A stretch of DNA of 64,000 bases from Marinobacterium alkalitolerans (GTDB taxonomy: Bacteria; Pseudomonadota; Gammaproteobacteria; Pseudomonadales; Balneatricaceae), in contig NZ_JACVEW010000001.1 of the NCBI RefSeq assembly GCF_017776525.1, positions 186,001 through 250,000 on the forward strand, in the 5' to 3' direction. A model generated the notes under the pieces. It was not told the DNA's origin, made no database searches, and saw only the letters and a program-made list of their open reading frames with translations. Numbering within the stretch: the stretch's first letter is position 1; each line of letters opens with the position of its first letter. This document shows positions 41,572-51,357 of the stretch, piece by piece. The translations under genes and the position numbers were made by a program.

Positions 41572-44506
41572 TCCCCAGCCGCTGGAGTGGCTCGACCGCT
41601 CCGAGACGCTGAGCTTCGAATTTGAGGGCAAGGCGTTTACCGGCTTCGCCGGTGACAGCATCAGCTCGGCGCTGCTGGCCTCCGGCCAGACCCTGTTGGG
41701 CCGCAGCTTCAAATACCACCGTCCACGTGGTGTGGTGACGCTGGCCAACCACGACGTGAACGCGCTGTTCCAGAGCAGCGAGGAGCCTAACATTCGGGGC
41801 GATATCACGCCGCTGACGGCGGGCATGTCGCTGACCGCCTGTAACGTCAACGGCAGCCTGGAAAAGGACAGGGACCAGATCATCGGCACACTGTCCCGCT
41901 TCCTGCCGGTGGGCTTCTACTACAAGACCTTCCACAACCCGAAGAAGCTGTTTCCGATGTGGGAGCGCGTGATTCGCGAAAAGGCGGGCCTTGGCACCAT
42001 CGATACCCGCTGGAGTGTCCGTCGTCAGGCGAAGACCTACGGCTTCTGCGATCTGCTGGTGATCGGCGCCGGTGCGTCCGGCATGCAGGCCGCACTGAGC
42101 GCCGCCGAACAGGGGCTGGACGTAGTGCTGGTGGACGAGAACCCGCAGATCGGCGGCAGCCTGGATTACCAGCTGGTGAACGAAGCGAACGCCGCGCCGA
42201 TACGGGAACGTCTGAAAGCAGCGGTACAGAACCACGCCAACATCCGTGTGCTGCCCGCCCATCTGGCCTGTGGCTGGTACACCGATCATTACGTGCCGCT
42301 GCTGGGGCCGAACGGCATCATCAAAATGCGCGCCCGTGCCGTGATCAGCGCGACGGGTGTGATGGAGCAGCCGGCGGTGTTTCGCAACAACGACCTGCCC
42401 GGCGTGATGATGGCCTCTGCTGCCCAGCGTCTGATCGTGCGTTATGCGGTCAAGCCCGGTCAGCGGGGGGTTGTGCTGACCGCCAACAGCGAGGGCTACC
42501 GTGCGGCGCTGGACATGGTCAAGGCCGGTGTTGATGTGGCCGCCGTGATTGATATGGGGTCTGCCAACAGCCGGGGCGTCTGGGCTGATGAGATCCGGCA
42601 GCAGGGCATTCGTGTGCTGGAGCAGCATGCGGTCTACGAAGCCAAGGGCAAAAAGCGCCTCACTCAGATCGTGGCTGCGCCTTTTGATGGCCATACCTGT
42701 GAACCGAGCAAGGCCTTCGAGATCGATGCCGATCTGCTGCTGATGAGCGTGGGCTGGGCGCCGGCGGCGCAGTTGCTGTATCAGGCGGGTGGTCGTTTGG
42801 CCTATGACTCGACTCTGGAGCAGCTACTGCCGCAGGAGCTGCCAGAGGGCATTTTTGCCTGTGGTCGCTTGAACGGCGCCTTCACGCTGGAGCAGCGGCT
42901 GGCAGACGGCGAGCGTGCCGGTGCTGAGGCGGCTGTTTTTCTCAAGGATGAGGCTCTGCCGGCAGAGCTGGCCGCCTGCCGTGACCGCGAAGCACACTCC
43001 CACCCCTGGCCGATCGTCGATCATCCCGGAGGCAAGAACTTCATCGACTTTGATGAGGATCTGCAGCTCAAGGATCTGGTCAACGCGGCCAAGGAAGGCT
43101 TCGACAACATCGAGCTGATGAAGCGTTTCTCTACGGTCGGCATGGGGCCGAGTCAGGGCAAGCACGCCAACATGAACGGTATCCGTGTGCTGGCCGCCGT
43201 GACCGGTCGCAGCATCGATCAGACCGGCTCGACCACCGCCCGCCCCATGTTCCACCCGGTGCCGGTGCAGGCGCTGGCCGGCCGGCGTTTCCGCCCGGAG
43301 CGGCTGACGGCCATGCATCAGTGGCATCTGGATAACGGTGCCCGGATGATGGAAGCCGGTGCCTGGCTGCGTCCCGAGTACTATTTACCTACCTCAGAAA
43401 CTGGCGTTTCTGACGCCGCAGGCGCTGGCAACCTGTCGATTCGTGAGCAGGCGATCCTGCGCGAAGTGCAGGCGGTGCGGACCGGACTGGGGCTGATCGA
43501 CGTGTCCACGCTGGGCAAGATTGAAGTCATGGGGCCGGACGCCGGCAAGCTTCTGGATGGCAGCTACACCATGCGCATGTCCAACATCAAACAGGACATG
43601 ACCCGTTACGCCCTGATGGTGGACGAAAGTGGAGTGATCGTGGATGACGGAATCGCCGCCCGTGTGGCCGAGGATCGCTTTTACGTCTCTGCTACCACCA
43701 GTCATGCGGATGCCACCTTCCGCACCCTGTCCCGCCACATTGTGGAATGGGGGCTGGATGTGCGTCTGGTCAATCGCACCGGTTCGCTGGCGGCGATGAA
43801 CCTGGCGGGCCCCCATGCCCGGAAATTGCTGGCGCCGCTGACCGACATCGACCTGAGTGAAGAAAACTTCCCCTATCTGGGCTTCAAGGAGGGCAATCTC
43901 TGCGATGTGCCCGTGCGTCTGATCCGGGTCGGCTTCGTCGGTGAGCTGGGCTACGAAATCCACCTGCCGGTAGCGTCTGCACAGCGGGTCTGGAACACCC
44001 TGATGGAGCAGGGTGCCGAGTACGGGATCCGTCCCTTCGGTGTCGAAGCCCAGCGTGTGCTGCGACTGGAAAAGGGCCACATCATTGTGGGGCAGGATAC
44101 CGACGGCCTCACCAACCCGTTCGAGGCCAACATGCCCTGGGCGGTCCCGCTCAAAAGCAAACCCTGGTTCACCGGCAAGCCGTCACTGGCGCTGCTCAAG
44201 GCGCGCTGCCAGCGCACTCTGCGCGGTTTCATGCTGCCCAAGGGCTACAGCGGTGAACTGCCGAAGGAATGCCATCTGCTGATCGACAGCGGCGACATCG
44301 CCGGTCGCATCACCAGTATCGCCTACAGCCCTTCGCTGGGTCGTTACATCGGTCTGGCCATGGTGGACCAGCCGCTGGCCGACAGTGATCGCCTGTATCA
44401 GGTGCGGGTCGATTCCGGTGCACTGATCCCCCTCGAACCCTGCGCAACCCCCTTCTACGACGCCGAGGGCAAGCGCCAAACCGTTGATCTGACGGAGGTG
44501 GCCTGA
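41555..44506 (+). CDS. mgdC: N-methylglutamate dehydrogenase subunit C (sarcosine oxidase alpha-like)
   Basis: This 983-residue SoxA-type protein has an N-terminal ferredoxin-like fold domain (FAGDSISSALLASGQTLLGRSFKYHRPRG), a FAD/NAD domain (VIGAGASGMQAALSAAEQG, about residue 168), and a C-terminal GcvT-like folate-binding domain (about 600-980; GLIDVSTLGKIEVMGPDA, GELGYEIHLP). The folate domain would capture the methyl carbon as 5,10-methylene-THF, used next by FolD and PurU. The start at 41555 has a GGAGGAGGTG ribosome site. Confidence 0.88.
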   Translation: MTSRLDPQPLEWLDRSETLSFEFEGKAFTGFAGDSISSALLASGQTLLGRSFKYHRPRGVVTLANHDVNALFQSSEEPNIRGDITPLTAGMSLTACNVNGSLEKDRDQIIGTLSRFLPVGFYYKTFHNPKKLFPMWERVIREKAGLGTIDTRWSVRRQAKTYGFCDLLVIGAGASGMQAALSAAEQGLDVVLVDENPQIGGSLDYQLVNEANAAPIRERLKAAVQNHANIRVLPAHLACGWYTDHYVPLLGPNGIIKMRARAVISATGVMEQPAVFRNNDLPGVMMASAAQRLIVRYAVKPGQRGVVLTANSEGYRAALDMVKAGVDVAAVIDMGSANSRGVWADEIRQQGIRVLEQHAVYEAKGKKRLTQIVAAPFDGHTCEPSKAFEIDADLLLMSVGWAPAAQLLYQAGGRLAYDSTLEQLLPQELPEGIFACGRLNGAFTLEQRLADGERAGAEAAVFLKDEALPAELAACRDREAHSHPWPIVDHPGGKNFIDFDEDLQLKDLVNAAKEGFDNIELMKRFSTVGMGPSQGKHANMNGIRVLAAVTGRSIDQTGSTTARPMFHPVPVQALAGRRFRPERLTAMHQWHLDNGARMMEAGAWLRPEYYLPTSETGVSDAAGAGNLSIREQAILREVQAVRTGLGLIDVSTLGKIEVMGPDAGKLLDGSYTMRMSNIKQDMTRYALMVDESGVIVDDGIAARVAEDRFYVSATTSHADATFRTLSRHIVEWGLDVRLVNRTGSLAAMNLAGPHARKLLAPLTDIDLSEENFPYLGFKEGNLCDVPVRLIRVGFVGELGYEIHLPVASAQRVWNTLMEQGAEYGIRPFGVEAQRVLRLEKGHIIVGQDTDGLTNPFEANMPWAVPLKSKPWFTGKPSLALLKARCQRTLRGFMLPKGYSGELPKECHLLIDSGDIAGRITSIAYSPSLGRYIGLAMVDQPLADSDRLYQVRVDSGALIPLEPCATPFYDAEGKRQTVDLTEVA

Positions 44507-45006
44507 TGATTGCCTTTCAATTTTACGGCCTGCAACTGAATGAAGTCGAACGGGCCTGCTATCTGCTGACCGGCCCCGAGAGCCGCGATGCTCTGACACA
44601 TGCTGACCTGCCGGTCCCCGAACAGCTGCTGACTGCCGAGGAGGGCAGCGGTGCCCTGGTCGCACGCACTGGGCGAGATGAATACATGGCGATGCTCAAG
44701 GCCGGTGCCTCGGCCCCGCAGAGTGAATGGTGTTTCCGTCGCTACGACAGCCTGTTTGAGCTCAAGGGCGAAGGCTGGATCGAGCTGATGGCTCACCTGT
44801 GCCAGTACGACTTCCGCCAGCTCAAGCCGGGAGACTGGCTGATGACCTCCGTCGCCGGGGTCAGCTGCTGGCTGTATCACGAAATCGAGAGCGGCAGTTT
44901 GCTGATCGGTGCCGATCCGGGCTACCGCCACTACCTCATTGAAACCTTCAGCGCGGTCCCTGGTGACCTGAGCGCAACTCGAAATCCGACAGGAGGTGCA
45001 TCATGA
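44506..45006 (+). CDS. mgdD: N-methylglutamate dehydrogenase subunit D (sarcosine oxidase gamma-like)
   Basis: The 166-residue protein is weakly conserved, as SoxG proteins are. Its identity comes from length, position after the alpha subunit with a one-base overlap, and the late [25 protein letters not shown] type of C-terminus. Probably a structural subunit of the dehydrogenase. Overlaps gmaS by 4 bases. Confidence 0.8.
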   Translation: MIAFQFYGLQLNEVERACYLLTGPESRDALTHADLPVPEQLLTAEEGSGALVARTGRDEYMAMLKAGASAPQSEWCFRRYDSLFELKGEGWIELMAHLCQYDFRQLKPGDWLMTSVAGVSCWLYHEIESGSLLIGADPGYRHYLIETFSAVPGDLSATRNPTGGAS

Positions 45007-46337
45007 TGCCCGCAGAGATCGAACGCATTGTCCGCCAGAACGATATCAAGTACGTGCTGGCCCAGTTTGTGGATATCCACGGCGTGGCCAAGACCAAATC
45101 GGTCCCGGCCAACTGCCTGATGGATGTAGTGGAAAAGGGCGCGGGCTTTGCCGGTTTCGCGGTCTGGGGTCTGGGCATGGAGCCGCACGGGCCGGATTTC
45201 ATGGCCCGTGGTGATCTGGATACCTTCAGCGTTGTGCCCTGGCAGCCGGGCTATGCCCGCATCGCCTGTGACGGCTACGTGAATGATGCGCCGCACCCCT
45301 ACTGCAGCCGCGTGGTGCTCAAGCAGCAACTGGCGCGCCTGGCCGAGAAAGGCTGGACCCTGAACACGGGTGTGGAACCGGAGTTCTCCCTCTTTACCCG
45401 GGATGCTCAGGGGGCCCTCAAACCGGTAGACGAGAGCGATGTACTGGACAAGCCCTGCTACGACTACAAGGGCCTGTCTCGCTCCCGCGAGTTTCTGGAA
45501 CGCCTGGTGGACGCGCTGCAAAAGGTCGATTTCGACGTCTATCAGATCGACCACGAAGACGCCAACGGCCAGTTCGAGATCAACTACACCTACAGTGATG
45601 CCCTGACCTCTGCCGATCGTTTCACCTTCGTTCGCATGGCGGCGGGCGAGATCGCCAACGATCTGGATATGGTCTGCTCCTTCATGCCCAAGCCGTCGTC
45701 CGACCGCACCGGCAACGGCATGCACTTCCACCTGTCGATCACCGACAAGGACGGCCAGAACCTGTTCCATGACGCCGATGACAGGCATGGCATGGGTCTG
45801 TCCAAACTGGCCTATCACTTCACCGCCGGTCTGCTGGCACATGCTCCGGCTCTGTGCGCCTTTGCCGCACCGACGGTGAACTCTTACAAGCGTCTGGTGG
45901 TGGGCGGCAACGCCTCGGGTGCCACCTGGGCACCGGCCTATGTCTGCTACGGCGACAACAACCGTTCTGCCATGGTGCGCATCCCCTATGGCCGTCTGGA
46001 GTTCCGCCTGCCGGACTCCGGCTGCAACCCCTATCTGGTCACTGCGGCCCTGATCGCCGCCGGCATGGACGGTGTGGAGCGCGAGCTGGATCCGGGCGAG
46101 CCGATGAACGTGAACCTGTACAGCCTGAGTTTGGACGAGATCAGGGATAAGGGCGTGGGCATTCTGCCGCAGAACCTGAATGAAGCACTCGATGCGCTGG
46201 AAGCGGACACCGTGTTTACCGAAGCACTGGGCAGCGAGATCGTGTCCGAGTTCATCAAGGTGAAGCGCGCCGAGTGGGTGGAATACAGCCGCCATGTATC
46301 CGACTGGGAAGTCAGTCACTACGCCGAATTTTTCTGA
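45003..46337 (+). CDS. gmaS: Gamma-glutamylmethylamide synthetase (glutamine synthetase-like)
   Basis: The 444-residue member of the glutamine synthetase superfamily has an N-terminal beta-grasp ([15 protein letters not shown]) and the catalytic domain ([45 protein letters not shown]). GmaS ligates methylamine to glutamate with ATP. It is told from GlnA by its lack of the usual GlnA N-terminus and by its genes: mgdABCD upstream and mgsABC downstream, the standard N-methylglutamate pathway set. CAGGAGGTG precedes the start. Confidence 0.9.
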   Translation: MMPAEIERIVRQNDIKYVLAQFVDIHGVAKTKSVPANCLMDVVEKGAGFAGFAVWGLGMEPHGPDFMARGDLDTFSVVPWQPGYARIACDGYVNDAPHPYCSRVVLKQQLARLAEKGWTLNTGVEPEFSLFTRDAQGALKPVDESDVLDKPCYDYKGLSRSREFLERLVDALQKVDFDVYQIDHEDANGQFEINYTYSDALTSADRFTFVRMAAGEIANDLDMVCSFMPKPSSDRTGNGMHFHLSITDKDGQNLFHDADDRHGMGLSKLAYHFTAGLLAHAPALCAFAAPTVNSYKRLVVGGNASGATWAPAYVCYGDNNRSAMVRIPYGRLEFRLPDSGCNPYLVTAALIAAGMDGVERELDPGEPMNVNLYSLSLDEIRDKGVGILPQNLNEALDALEADTVFTEALGSEIVSEFIKVKRAEWVEYSRHVSDWEVSHYAEFF

Positions 46338-46364
46338 TCCGGTTTTGTTACGAGGAATCTGATT

Positions 46365-47270
46365 ATGTGTGGAATTGTCGGGCTTTATCTGAAGAACCCT
46401 GAACTGGAAAGCCGGATCGGCGAGCTGTTCAAACCGATGCTGATCGCCATGACCGAGCGCGGTCCCGACAGCGCCGGCTTCGCCATCTACGGTGACGAAG
46501 TGGGCGATGACTGGATCAAACTGACCCTGCGCCATCCGGAAACGGACTATGACTGGGAAGCGCTGGCCACCCGCCTGAAAACGGAACTGCTGCTGGAGCT
46601 GAACTGGTTTCAGAACGCCAGCGTGGCCGTGTTCAAGGTACGCGGCGAAGAAGCCGCGCTGCGTGAATGGCTGGCGGAAGAAGCACCGGACGTGCTGATC
46701 CTGAGCGTGGGGCAGTCGATTGAAATCCTGAAGGAAGTGGGGCTGCCGGAGAAGATCGCCGACACCTTCAACCTGGACGGCATGCAAGGCAGTCACATCA
46801 TTGGTCATACCCGCATGGCCACCGAGTCCGCGGTCACCATGGAGGGCAGCCATCCCTTCTCCACCGGCATGGACCTCTGCCTGGTGCACAACGGCTCCCT
46901 CTCCAACCACAACCGCCTGCGCGAGAACCTTAAGCGCGAGGGGATCAACTTCGAAACCGAGAACGACTCCGAGGTGGCGGCGGGCTACCTGACCTGGCGT
47001 CTCAAGCAGGGCGACAGCCTGAAGGACGCGCTGGAGCATGCACTGGAAGATCTGGACGGATTTTTCACCTTCACTATCGGCACCCGCGACGGCTTCGCCG
47101 TGATGCGTGATCCCATTGCCTGCAAGCCGGCCGTGCTGGCCGAGACCGATGACTACGTGGCCATGGCGTCCGAATATCAGGCGCTGACCACCCTGCCGGG
47201 TATCGAAAACGCCAGGGTCTGGGAGCCGGAGCCGGCCACTTTCTATGTCTGGGAACGCAGCAGCCACTGA
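46365..47270 (+). CDS. mgsA: N-methylglutamate synthase subunit A (class II glutamine amidotransferase-like)
   Basis: The 301-residue GATase II domain has Cys2 as the N-terminal nucleophile (MCGIVGLY). ERGPDSAG, GHTRMATESAVT and LVHNGSLSNHNRLRE are the Ntn-hydrolase signatures, related to the N-terminal part of glutamate synthase and PurF. It probably cleaves gamma-glutamylmethylamide so the methylamine can be moved to 2-oxoglutarate by the synthase complex. Confidence 0.9.
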   Translation: MCGIVGLYLKNPELESRIGELFKPMLIAMTERGPDSAGFAIYGDEVGDDWIKLTLRHPETDYDWEALATRLKTELLLELNWFQNASVAVFKVRGEEAALREWLAEEAPDVLILSVGQSIEILKEVGLPEKIADTFNLDGMQGSHIIGHTRMATESAVTMEGSHPFSTGMDLCLVHNGSLSNHNRLRENLKREGINFETENDSEVAAGYLTWRLKQGDSLKDALEHALEDLDGFFTFTIGTRDGFAVMRDPIACKPAVLAETDDYVAMASEYQALTTLPGIENARVWEPEPATFYVWERSSH

Positions 47271-47293
47271 GCCTGAGTCGAGGAGAAACAACG

Positions 47294-47977
47294 ATGAAAA
47301 CGATTGATCTGGCTGAATCCAGCATCCGTGAATTGAACCAGGCGCTGCATGACCAGGCCACCGAGTGCACCGAACGTGAATGGGCGGTGTTGAACCCCAG
47401 GGGGCAGCACAATATCGCCTGCGGGCTGGACCAGAATCTGGCCGTGGATATTCAGGGTCACGCCGGGTACTTCTGCGCCGGCATGAACAAGAAAGCCCAT
47501 GTGGTGGTGCACGGCAACGTGGGCCAGGGCGTGGCCGAGAACATGATGTCCGGCACCGTGCGCGTCAAGGGCGATGCCTCTCAGGCCGCGGGTGCTACCG
47601 CGCATGGCGGGCTGCTGGTGATCGAGGGTAACGCCGGTGCCCGTTGCGGCATCTCCATGAAAGGCGTGGATATCGTGGTCAAGGGCAGCATCGGCCACAT
47701 GAGCTGCTTCATGGGCCAGTCCGGATCGCTGGTGGTCTGCGGTGATGCCGGCGATGCGCTGGGCGACTCCATGTACGAGGTGCACATCTACGTGAAGGGG
47801 AAGGTGAAGTCACTGGGCGCGGACTGCACCGAGAAAGAGATGCGGCCCGAGCATATCGACGAGCTGACCGAGCTGCTGAACCGCGCGGGTGTGGATGAAG
47901 ACCCGAGGTCTTTCAAGCGCTACGGGTCAGCACGTGAGCTGTACAACTTCAAAGTCGACAACGCGGATGCGTACTAA
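47294..47977 (+). CDS. mgsB: N-methylglutamate synthase subunit B (GltB C-terminal GXGXG-like)
   Basis: The 227-residue protein is built from the GXXGXXXG right-handed helix repeats of the glutamate synthase C-terminal domain (GNVGQGVAENMMSG; GATAHGG; GNAGARCGISMKG; GSIGHMSCFMGQSG). It is a structural part of the MgsABC complex, corresponding to one segment of GltB, which is here split into three genes. Confidence 0.9.
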   Translation: MKTIDLAESSIRELNQALHDQATECTEREWAVLNPRGQHNIACGLDQNLAVDIQGHAGYFCAGMNKKAHVVVHGNVGQGVAENMMSGTVRVKGDASQAAGATAHGGLLVIEGNAGARCGISMKGVDIVVKGSIGHMSCFMGQSGSLVVCGDAGDALGDSMYEVHIYVKGKVKSLGADCTEKEMRPEHIDELTELLNRAGVDEDPRSFKRYGSARELYNFKVDNADAY

Positions 47978-48001
47978 GCCTGAGTGAACGAGGATTCGAT
48001 T

Positions 48002-49330
48002 ATGAGCAACGATATCAATGTAAACCCGGGCCTGCGCGAGTCAGCCACCTTTGACCGCACGACCATGGCCGAGATTCGCCGTGCTGCGGACACCGGTATC
48101 TACGACATCCGCGGTTTCGGCGCTAAGCGCAAGCTGCCGCATTTTGATGACCTGCTGTTCCTCGGTGCCTCCATGTCACGCTACCCGCTGGAGGGCTACC
48201 GCGAGAAGTGCAACACCCGGGTCACCCTCGGCACCCGTTTTGCCAAGAAGCCGATCGTGATCGAGACCCCGGTTACCATCGCCGGCATGAGCTTTGGTGC
48301 GCTGTCGGCCAACGCCAAGGAGGCACTGGGCCGTGGCGCATCCATGGTGGGCACCTCCACCACCACCGGTGACGGCGGCATGACCCCGGAAGAGCGGGGC
48401 CAGTCCAGCAAGCTGGTGTACCAGTACCTGCCGTCCCGTTACGGCATGAACCCGGACGACCTGCGCAAGGCGGATGCCATTGAAGTGGTGCTGGGGCAGG
48501 GTGCCAAGCCGGGCGGTGGCGGCATGTTGCTGGGCCAGAAGATCACCGATCGTGTGGCGCAGATGCGGACCCTGCCCAAGGGGATCGACCAGCGCTCCGC
48601 CTGCCGTCATCCGGACTGGACCGGCCCGGACGATCTGGCGATCAAGATTCAGGAACTGCGCGAAATCACCGACTGGCAGGTGCCGATCTACATCAAGGTG
48701 GGCGCGACCCGTACCTACTACGATGTAAAGCTGGCGGTGAAGGCCGGTGCCGATGTGATCGTGGTCGACGGCATGCAGGGGGGCACTGCGGCGACTCAGG
48801 ATGTGTTCATCGAACATGTGGGTATCCCGACGCTGGCAGCCATTCCGCAGGCGGTGCAGGCATTGCAGGAGATGGGCATGCACCGTAAGGTGCAGCTCAT
48901 CGTCTCCGGTGGTATCCGCAACGGTGCCGACGTGGCCAAGTGCATGGCGCTGGGGGCAGATGCGGTGGCAATCGGCACCGCGGCACTGGTTGCGCTGGGG
49001 TGTAACGACCCGAAATGGAGCGCTGACTACGAAAAGATCGGCTCGGCCGCCGGTTACTATGATGATTATCAGGAAGGCAAGGACCCGGCCGGCATCTCCA
49101 CGCAGGACCCGGAGCTGTCCCGGCGTCTGGACCCGGTGGAAGGTGGTCGCCGTCTGGCCAACTACCTGCGCGTGCTGACACTGGAAGCTCAGACCCTGGC
49201 CCGTGCCTGTGGCAAGAATGACCTGCGCAACCTGGAACCGGAAGATCTGGTGGCATTGACGGTTGAATCCGCTGCCATGGCGCGTGTGCCGCTGGCGGGG
49301 ACTACCTGGATTCCCGGACAGCAGTTTTGA
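48002..49330 (+). CDS. mgsC: N-methylglutamate synthase subunit C (GltB FMN-domain-like)
   Basis: This 442-residue glutamate-synthase central-domain protein has the FMN/2-oxoglutarate barrel (PVTIAGMSFGALSANAKEALG; YIKVGATRTYYDVKLAVKAGADVIVVDG; GGTAAT; LIVSGGIRNGADVAKCMALGADAVAIGTAAL). The CxxxxxCxxxxC 3Fe-4S motif of full-length GltB is not evident where expected. It reduces the imine formed from 2-oxoglutarate and methylamine to N-methylglutamate. ATG 48002 is preferred over a GTG at 47984. Confidence 0.9.
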   Translation: MSNDINVNPGLRESATFDRTTMAEIRRAADTGIYDIRGFGAKRKLPHFDDLLFLGASMSRYPLEGYREKCNTRVTLGTRFAKKPIVIETPVTIAGMSFGALSANAKEALGRGASMVGTSTTTGDGGMTPEERGQSSKLVYQYLPSRYGMNPDDLRKADAIEVVLGQGAKPGGGGMLLGQKITDRVAQMRTLPKGIDQRSACRHPDWTGPDDLAIKIQELREITDWQVPIYIKVGATRTYYDVKLAVKAGADVIVVDGMQGGTAATQDVFIEHVGIPTLAAIPQAVQALQEMGMHRKVQLIVSGGIRNGADVAKCMALGADAVAIGTAALVALGCNDPKWSADYEKIGSAAGYYDDYQEGKDPAGISTQDPELSRRLDPVEGGRRLANYLRVLTLEAQTLARACGKNDLRNLEPEDLVALTVESAAMARVPLAGTTWIPGQQF

Positions 49331-49342
49331 TGCGTAAATCGA

Positions 49343-49364
49343 GGCGGGGCTGCCCCCGCCTTTT
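49343..49364 (+). terminator. Terminator after mgsC
   Basis: GGCGGGG (49343-49349) and CCCCGCC (49354-49360) form a 7-bp stem with a 4-base loop followed by TTTT. It lies 12 bases after the mgsC stop and only 20 bases before folD, so folD may be partly uncoupled from the operon. Confidence 0.7.
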
Positions 49365-49384
49365 CGACTAGAAAGGAGACAAGC

Positions 49385-50266
49385 GTGAACCAACCGCTGA
49401 ACCTTAACGACAAGCGGATCGATGGAAAAGCCGTCGCGGCACAATTGCGCCAAACGATAGCAGCTCAGGTGGCCGAGCGGGTCGCAGCGGGCAAGGCCCG
49501 TCCCGGCTTGGCTGTGGTGCTGGTGGGCGAGGATGCGGCATCTCAGGTCTACGTGCGCAGCAAGGTGAGAGCCTGTGAGGAAGCCGGCATTATCTCCCGC
49601 AACTACAGCCTGCCGGTCGAGACGACGCAGGAAGAGTTGCTGGCGCTGATCGACAGCCTCAATGCCGATCCGGTGATCCACGGCATACTGGTTCAGCTCC
49701 CGCTGCCGCCTCAGATCGAGGTGCAGGCGGTGATCGAGCGGATCGATCCGGCCAAGGACGTGGACGGTTTCCACCCCTACAACCTCGGTCGTCTGGCGGG
49801 CAAGTCCCCGACACTGCGCCCCTGTACCCCCTACGGCTGCATGCGCCTGCTCGAGGCCTACGGCATCGACCCTGTGGGTAAAAAAGCCGTGGTGGTCGGT
49901 GCATCCAACATCGTGGGCCGTCCGGTGGCACTGGAACTGCTGATGGCGCGAGCCACCGTCACCGTGTGCCATTCCAAAACCGCTGACCTGCCGGCAGAGC
50001 TGGCGCAGGCGGATATCGTGATTGCGGCGGTGGGTATTCCCGCGTTCATCAAGGGCGAATGGCTCAAGCCGGGTGCCGTGGTGATCGATGTGGGCATCAA
50101 CCGGCTGGACGATGGCCGCCTGGTGGGCGATGTGGAATATGAAAGCGCCAGTGAAAAAGCTTCTGCCATTACCCCGGTGCCCGGTGGTGTGGGGCCGATG
50201 ACCATCGCCTGCCTGCTGCAGAACACGCTGGAGGCCTGCGAAGCGATGGAAGCCTCGGCCGGCTAG
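49385..50266 (+). CDS. folD: Bifunctional methylene-THF dehydrogenase / methenyl-THF cyclohydrolase
   Basis: The 293-residue FolD has [23 protein letters not shown] with the catalytic lysine, [10 protein letters not shown], the cofactor-binding [18 protein letters not shown], and the C-terminal [13 protein letters not shown]. It oxidises 5,10-methylene-THF to 10-formyl-THF. This links the C1 unit released by MgdC to PurU at the other end of the cluster. It starts with GTG after AAAGGAGACA. Confidence 0.95.
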   Translation: MNQPLNLNDKRIDGKAVAAQLRQTIAAQVAERVAAGKARPGLAVVLVGEDAASQVYVRSKVRACEEAGIISRNYSLPVETTQEELLALIDSLNADPVIHGILVQLPLPPQIEVQAVIERIDPAKDVDGFHPYNLGRLAGKSPTLRPCTPYGCMRLLEAYGIDPVGKKAVVVGASNIVGRPVALELLMARATVTVCHSKTADLPAELAQADIVIAAVGIPAFIKGEWLKPGAVVIDVGINRLDDGRLVGDVEYESASEKASAITPVPGGVGPMTIACLLQNTLEACEAMEASAG

Positions 50267-50430
50267 GTTCTCTTTCGGACAGGGGGCGAACAGAGCCTTT
50301 GCCCCCATCTACTGCTGCAGTTCGAGAGCCAGTCATAAAAACACACCTTCAATCATTGCTGGGTTACACTGCCTCAAGGGTTCTGCGGCCATGCAGAGCC
50401 TTTTTGCGTTCTTATTCGAGGAGAGCTGTA

Positions 50431-51357
50431 GTGCCCCTGTTCCCGGACATGGAAGTCAAATCGCGCGCCAACCTGATCGGCATTCTCTGGATGACGCTGG
50501 CGATGGCCTGTTTTGCGCTGGAAGATGCGCTCATCAAGGGGGCGACCCAGTCGCTGCAAAGTGGGCAGGTGATCCTGATGTTCGGTATCGGCGGTGCACT
50601 GTTTTTCTGGCTGGGACTGCTGTGGCGCAAGGAACCGATACTGGTTGCCATGCGCTCGCCCGTGATGCGGCTGCGGATGCTGCTGGAAGTGGTCGGACGC
50701 ATGTTCTATTTCCTGGCGCTGGCGTTAACGCCACTGTCGTCCACCACTGCGATCCTGCAGGCCACGCCCGTTGTGGTGGTATTGGGCGCCGCCATATTCT
50801 TTGGTGAGCAGGTGACCCTGAGGCGCTGGCTGGCAATCATCACCGGCCTGATTGGCGTGCTGATTATTCTGCAGCCCAGCGGGGAGGATTTCTCGCCGCT
50901 GTCCATACTGGCGGTGATCGGGCTGATCGGATTTGCGGGGCGTGATCTGGCCAGCCGGGCGGCGCCGGTTTCCTTCAGTACCTTTGCACTCGGGTTTTAC
51001 GGCTTTGTTGCGATCATTATTGCGGGCGGAATGGTCTCGATCTGGAACGGTACTCTGCCGGTCTGGCCCCAAAACGATGCGGCCCTTTCGCTCGTGGGGG
51101 CCACCGTCTTTGGCGTGATCGCTTATATGGCACTGATGAAGGCGATGCGAACGGGGGACGTGTCGACGGTCACACCCTTTCGATATTCCCGACTGCTATT
51201 CGGCGTGGCGCTGGGGTATTTCGTATTCAACGAGCCGCTGAGCCCCTCTTTCTGGGTGGGGAGTCTGGTAATTGTGGGGTCTGGCCTGTTCGTGATGGGG
51301 CGCAGAAAGCAACTGCCACGGCCTGTCTGTACGCAGGGAAATGAAAGCTCCGGCTGA
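50431..51357 (+). CDS. DMT-superfamily (EamA) permease
   Basis: The 308-residue membrane protein has ten hydrophobic helices and two EamA repeats (LIGILWMTLAMACFALEDALIKG...; LAVIGLIGFAGRDLASRAAP...). ALTPLSSTTAILQATPVVVVLGAAIFFGEQ is the typical helix 4-5 region. GTG 50431 follows a GAGGAGA ribosome site; ATG 50449 is an alternative. DMT proteins export or import small metabolites; the substrate is unknown. Position between folD and amtB allows an amine- or nitrogen-related role but does not prove it. Confidence 0.85.
   Translation: MPLFPDMEVKSRANLIGILWMTLAMACFALEDALIKGATQSLQSGQVILMFGIGGALFFWLGLLWRKEPILVAMRSPVMRLRMLLEVVGRMFYFLALALTPLSSTTAILQATPVVVVLGAAIFFGEQVTLRRWLAIITGLIGVLIILQPSGEDFSPLSILAVIGLIGFAGRDLASRAAPVSFSTFALGFYGFVAIIIAGGMVSIWNGTLPVWPQNDAALSLVGATVFGVIAYMALMKAMRTGDVSTVTPFRYSRLLFGVALGYFVFNEPLSPSFWVGSLVIVGSGLFVMGRRKQLPRPVCTQGNESSG

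Noticed and set aside
40051-45006. Annotation as heterotetrameric sarcosine oxidase soxBDAG
   Set aside because: The adjacent gmaS-mgsABC genes and the loss of the SoxD zinc cysteines fit N-methylglutamate dehydrogenase better. Activity on sarcosine is not excluded.
44931-47291. 786-codon open frame opposite gmaS and mgsA
   Set aside because: It spans two well-identified genes and their gap on the other strand and has no family features.
45003-49330. Annotation as glutamine synthetase plus glutamate synthase
   Set aside because: The GltB-like protein is split into three short genes and the synthetase is of the GmaS type; the mgd genes complete the methylamine pathway.
48176-50308. 710-codon open frame opposite mgsC and folD
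   Set aside because: Same reasoning: antisense to two clear genes, and it runs through their terminator.
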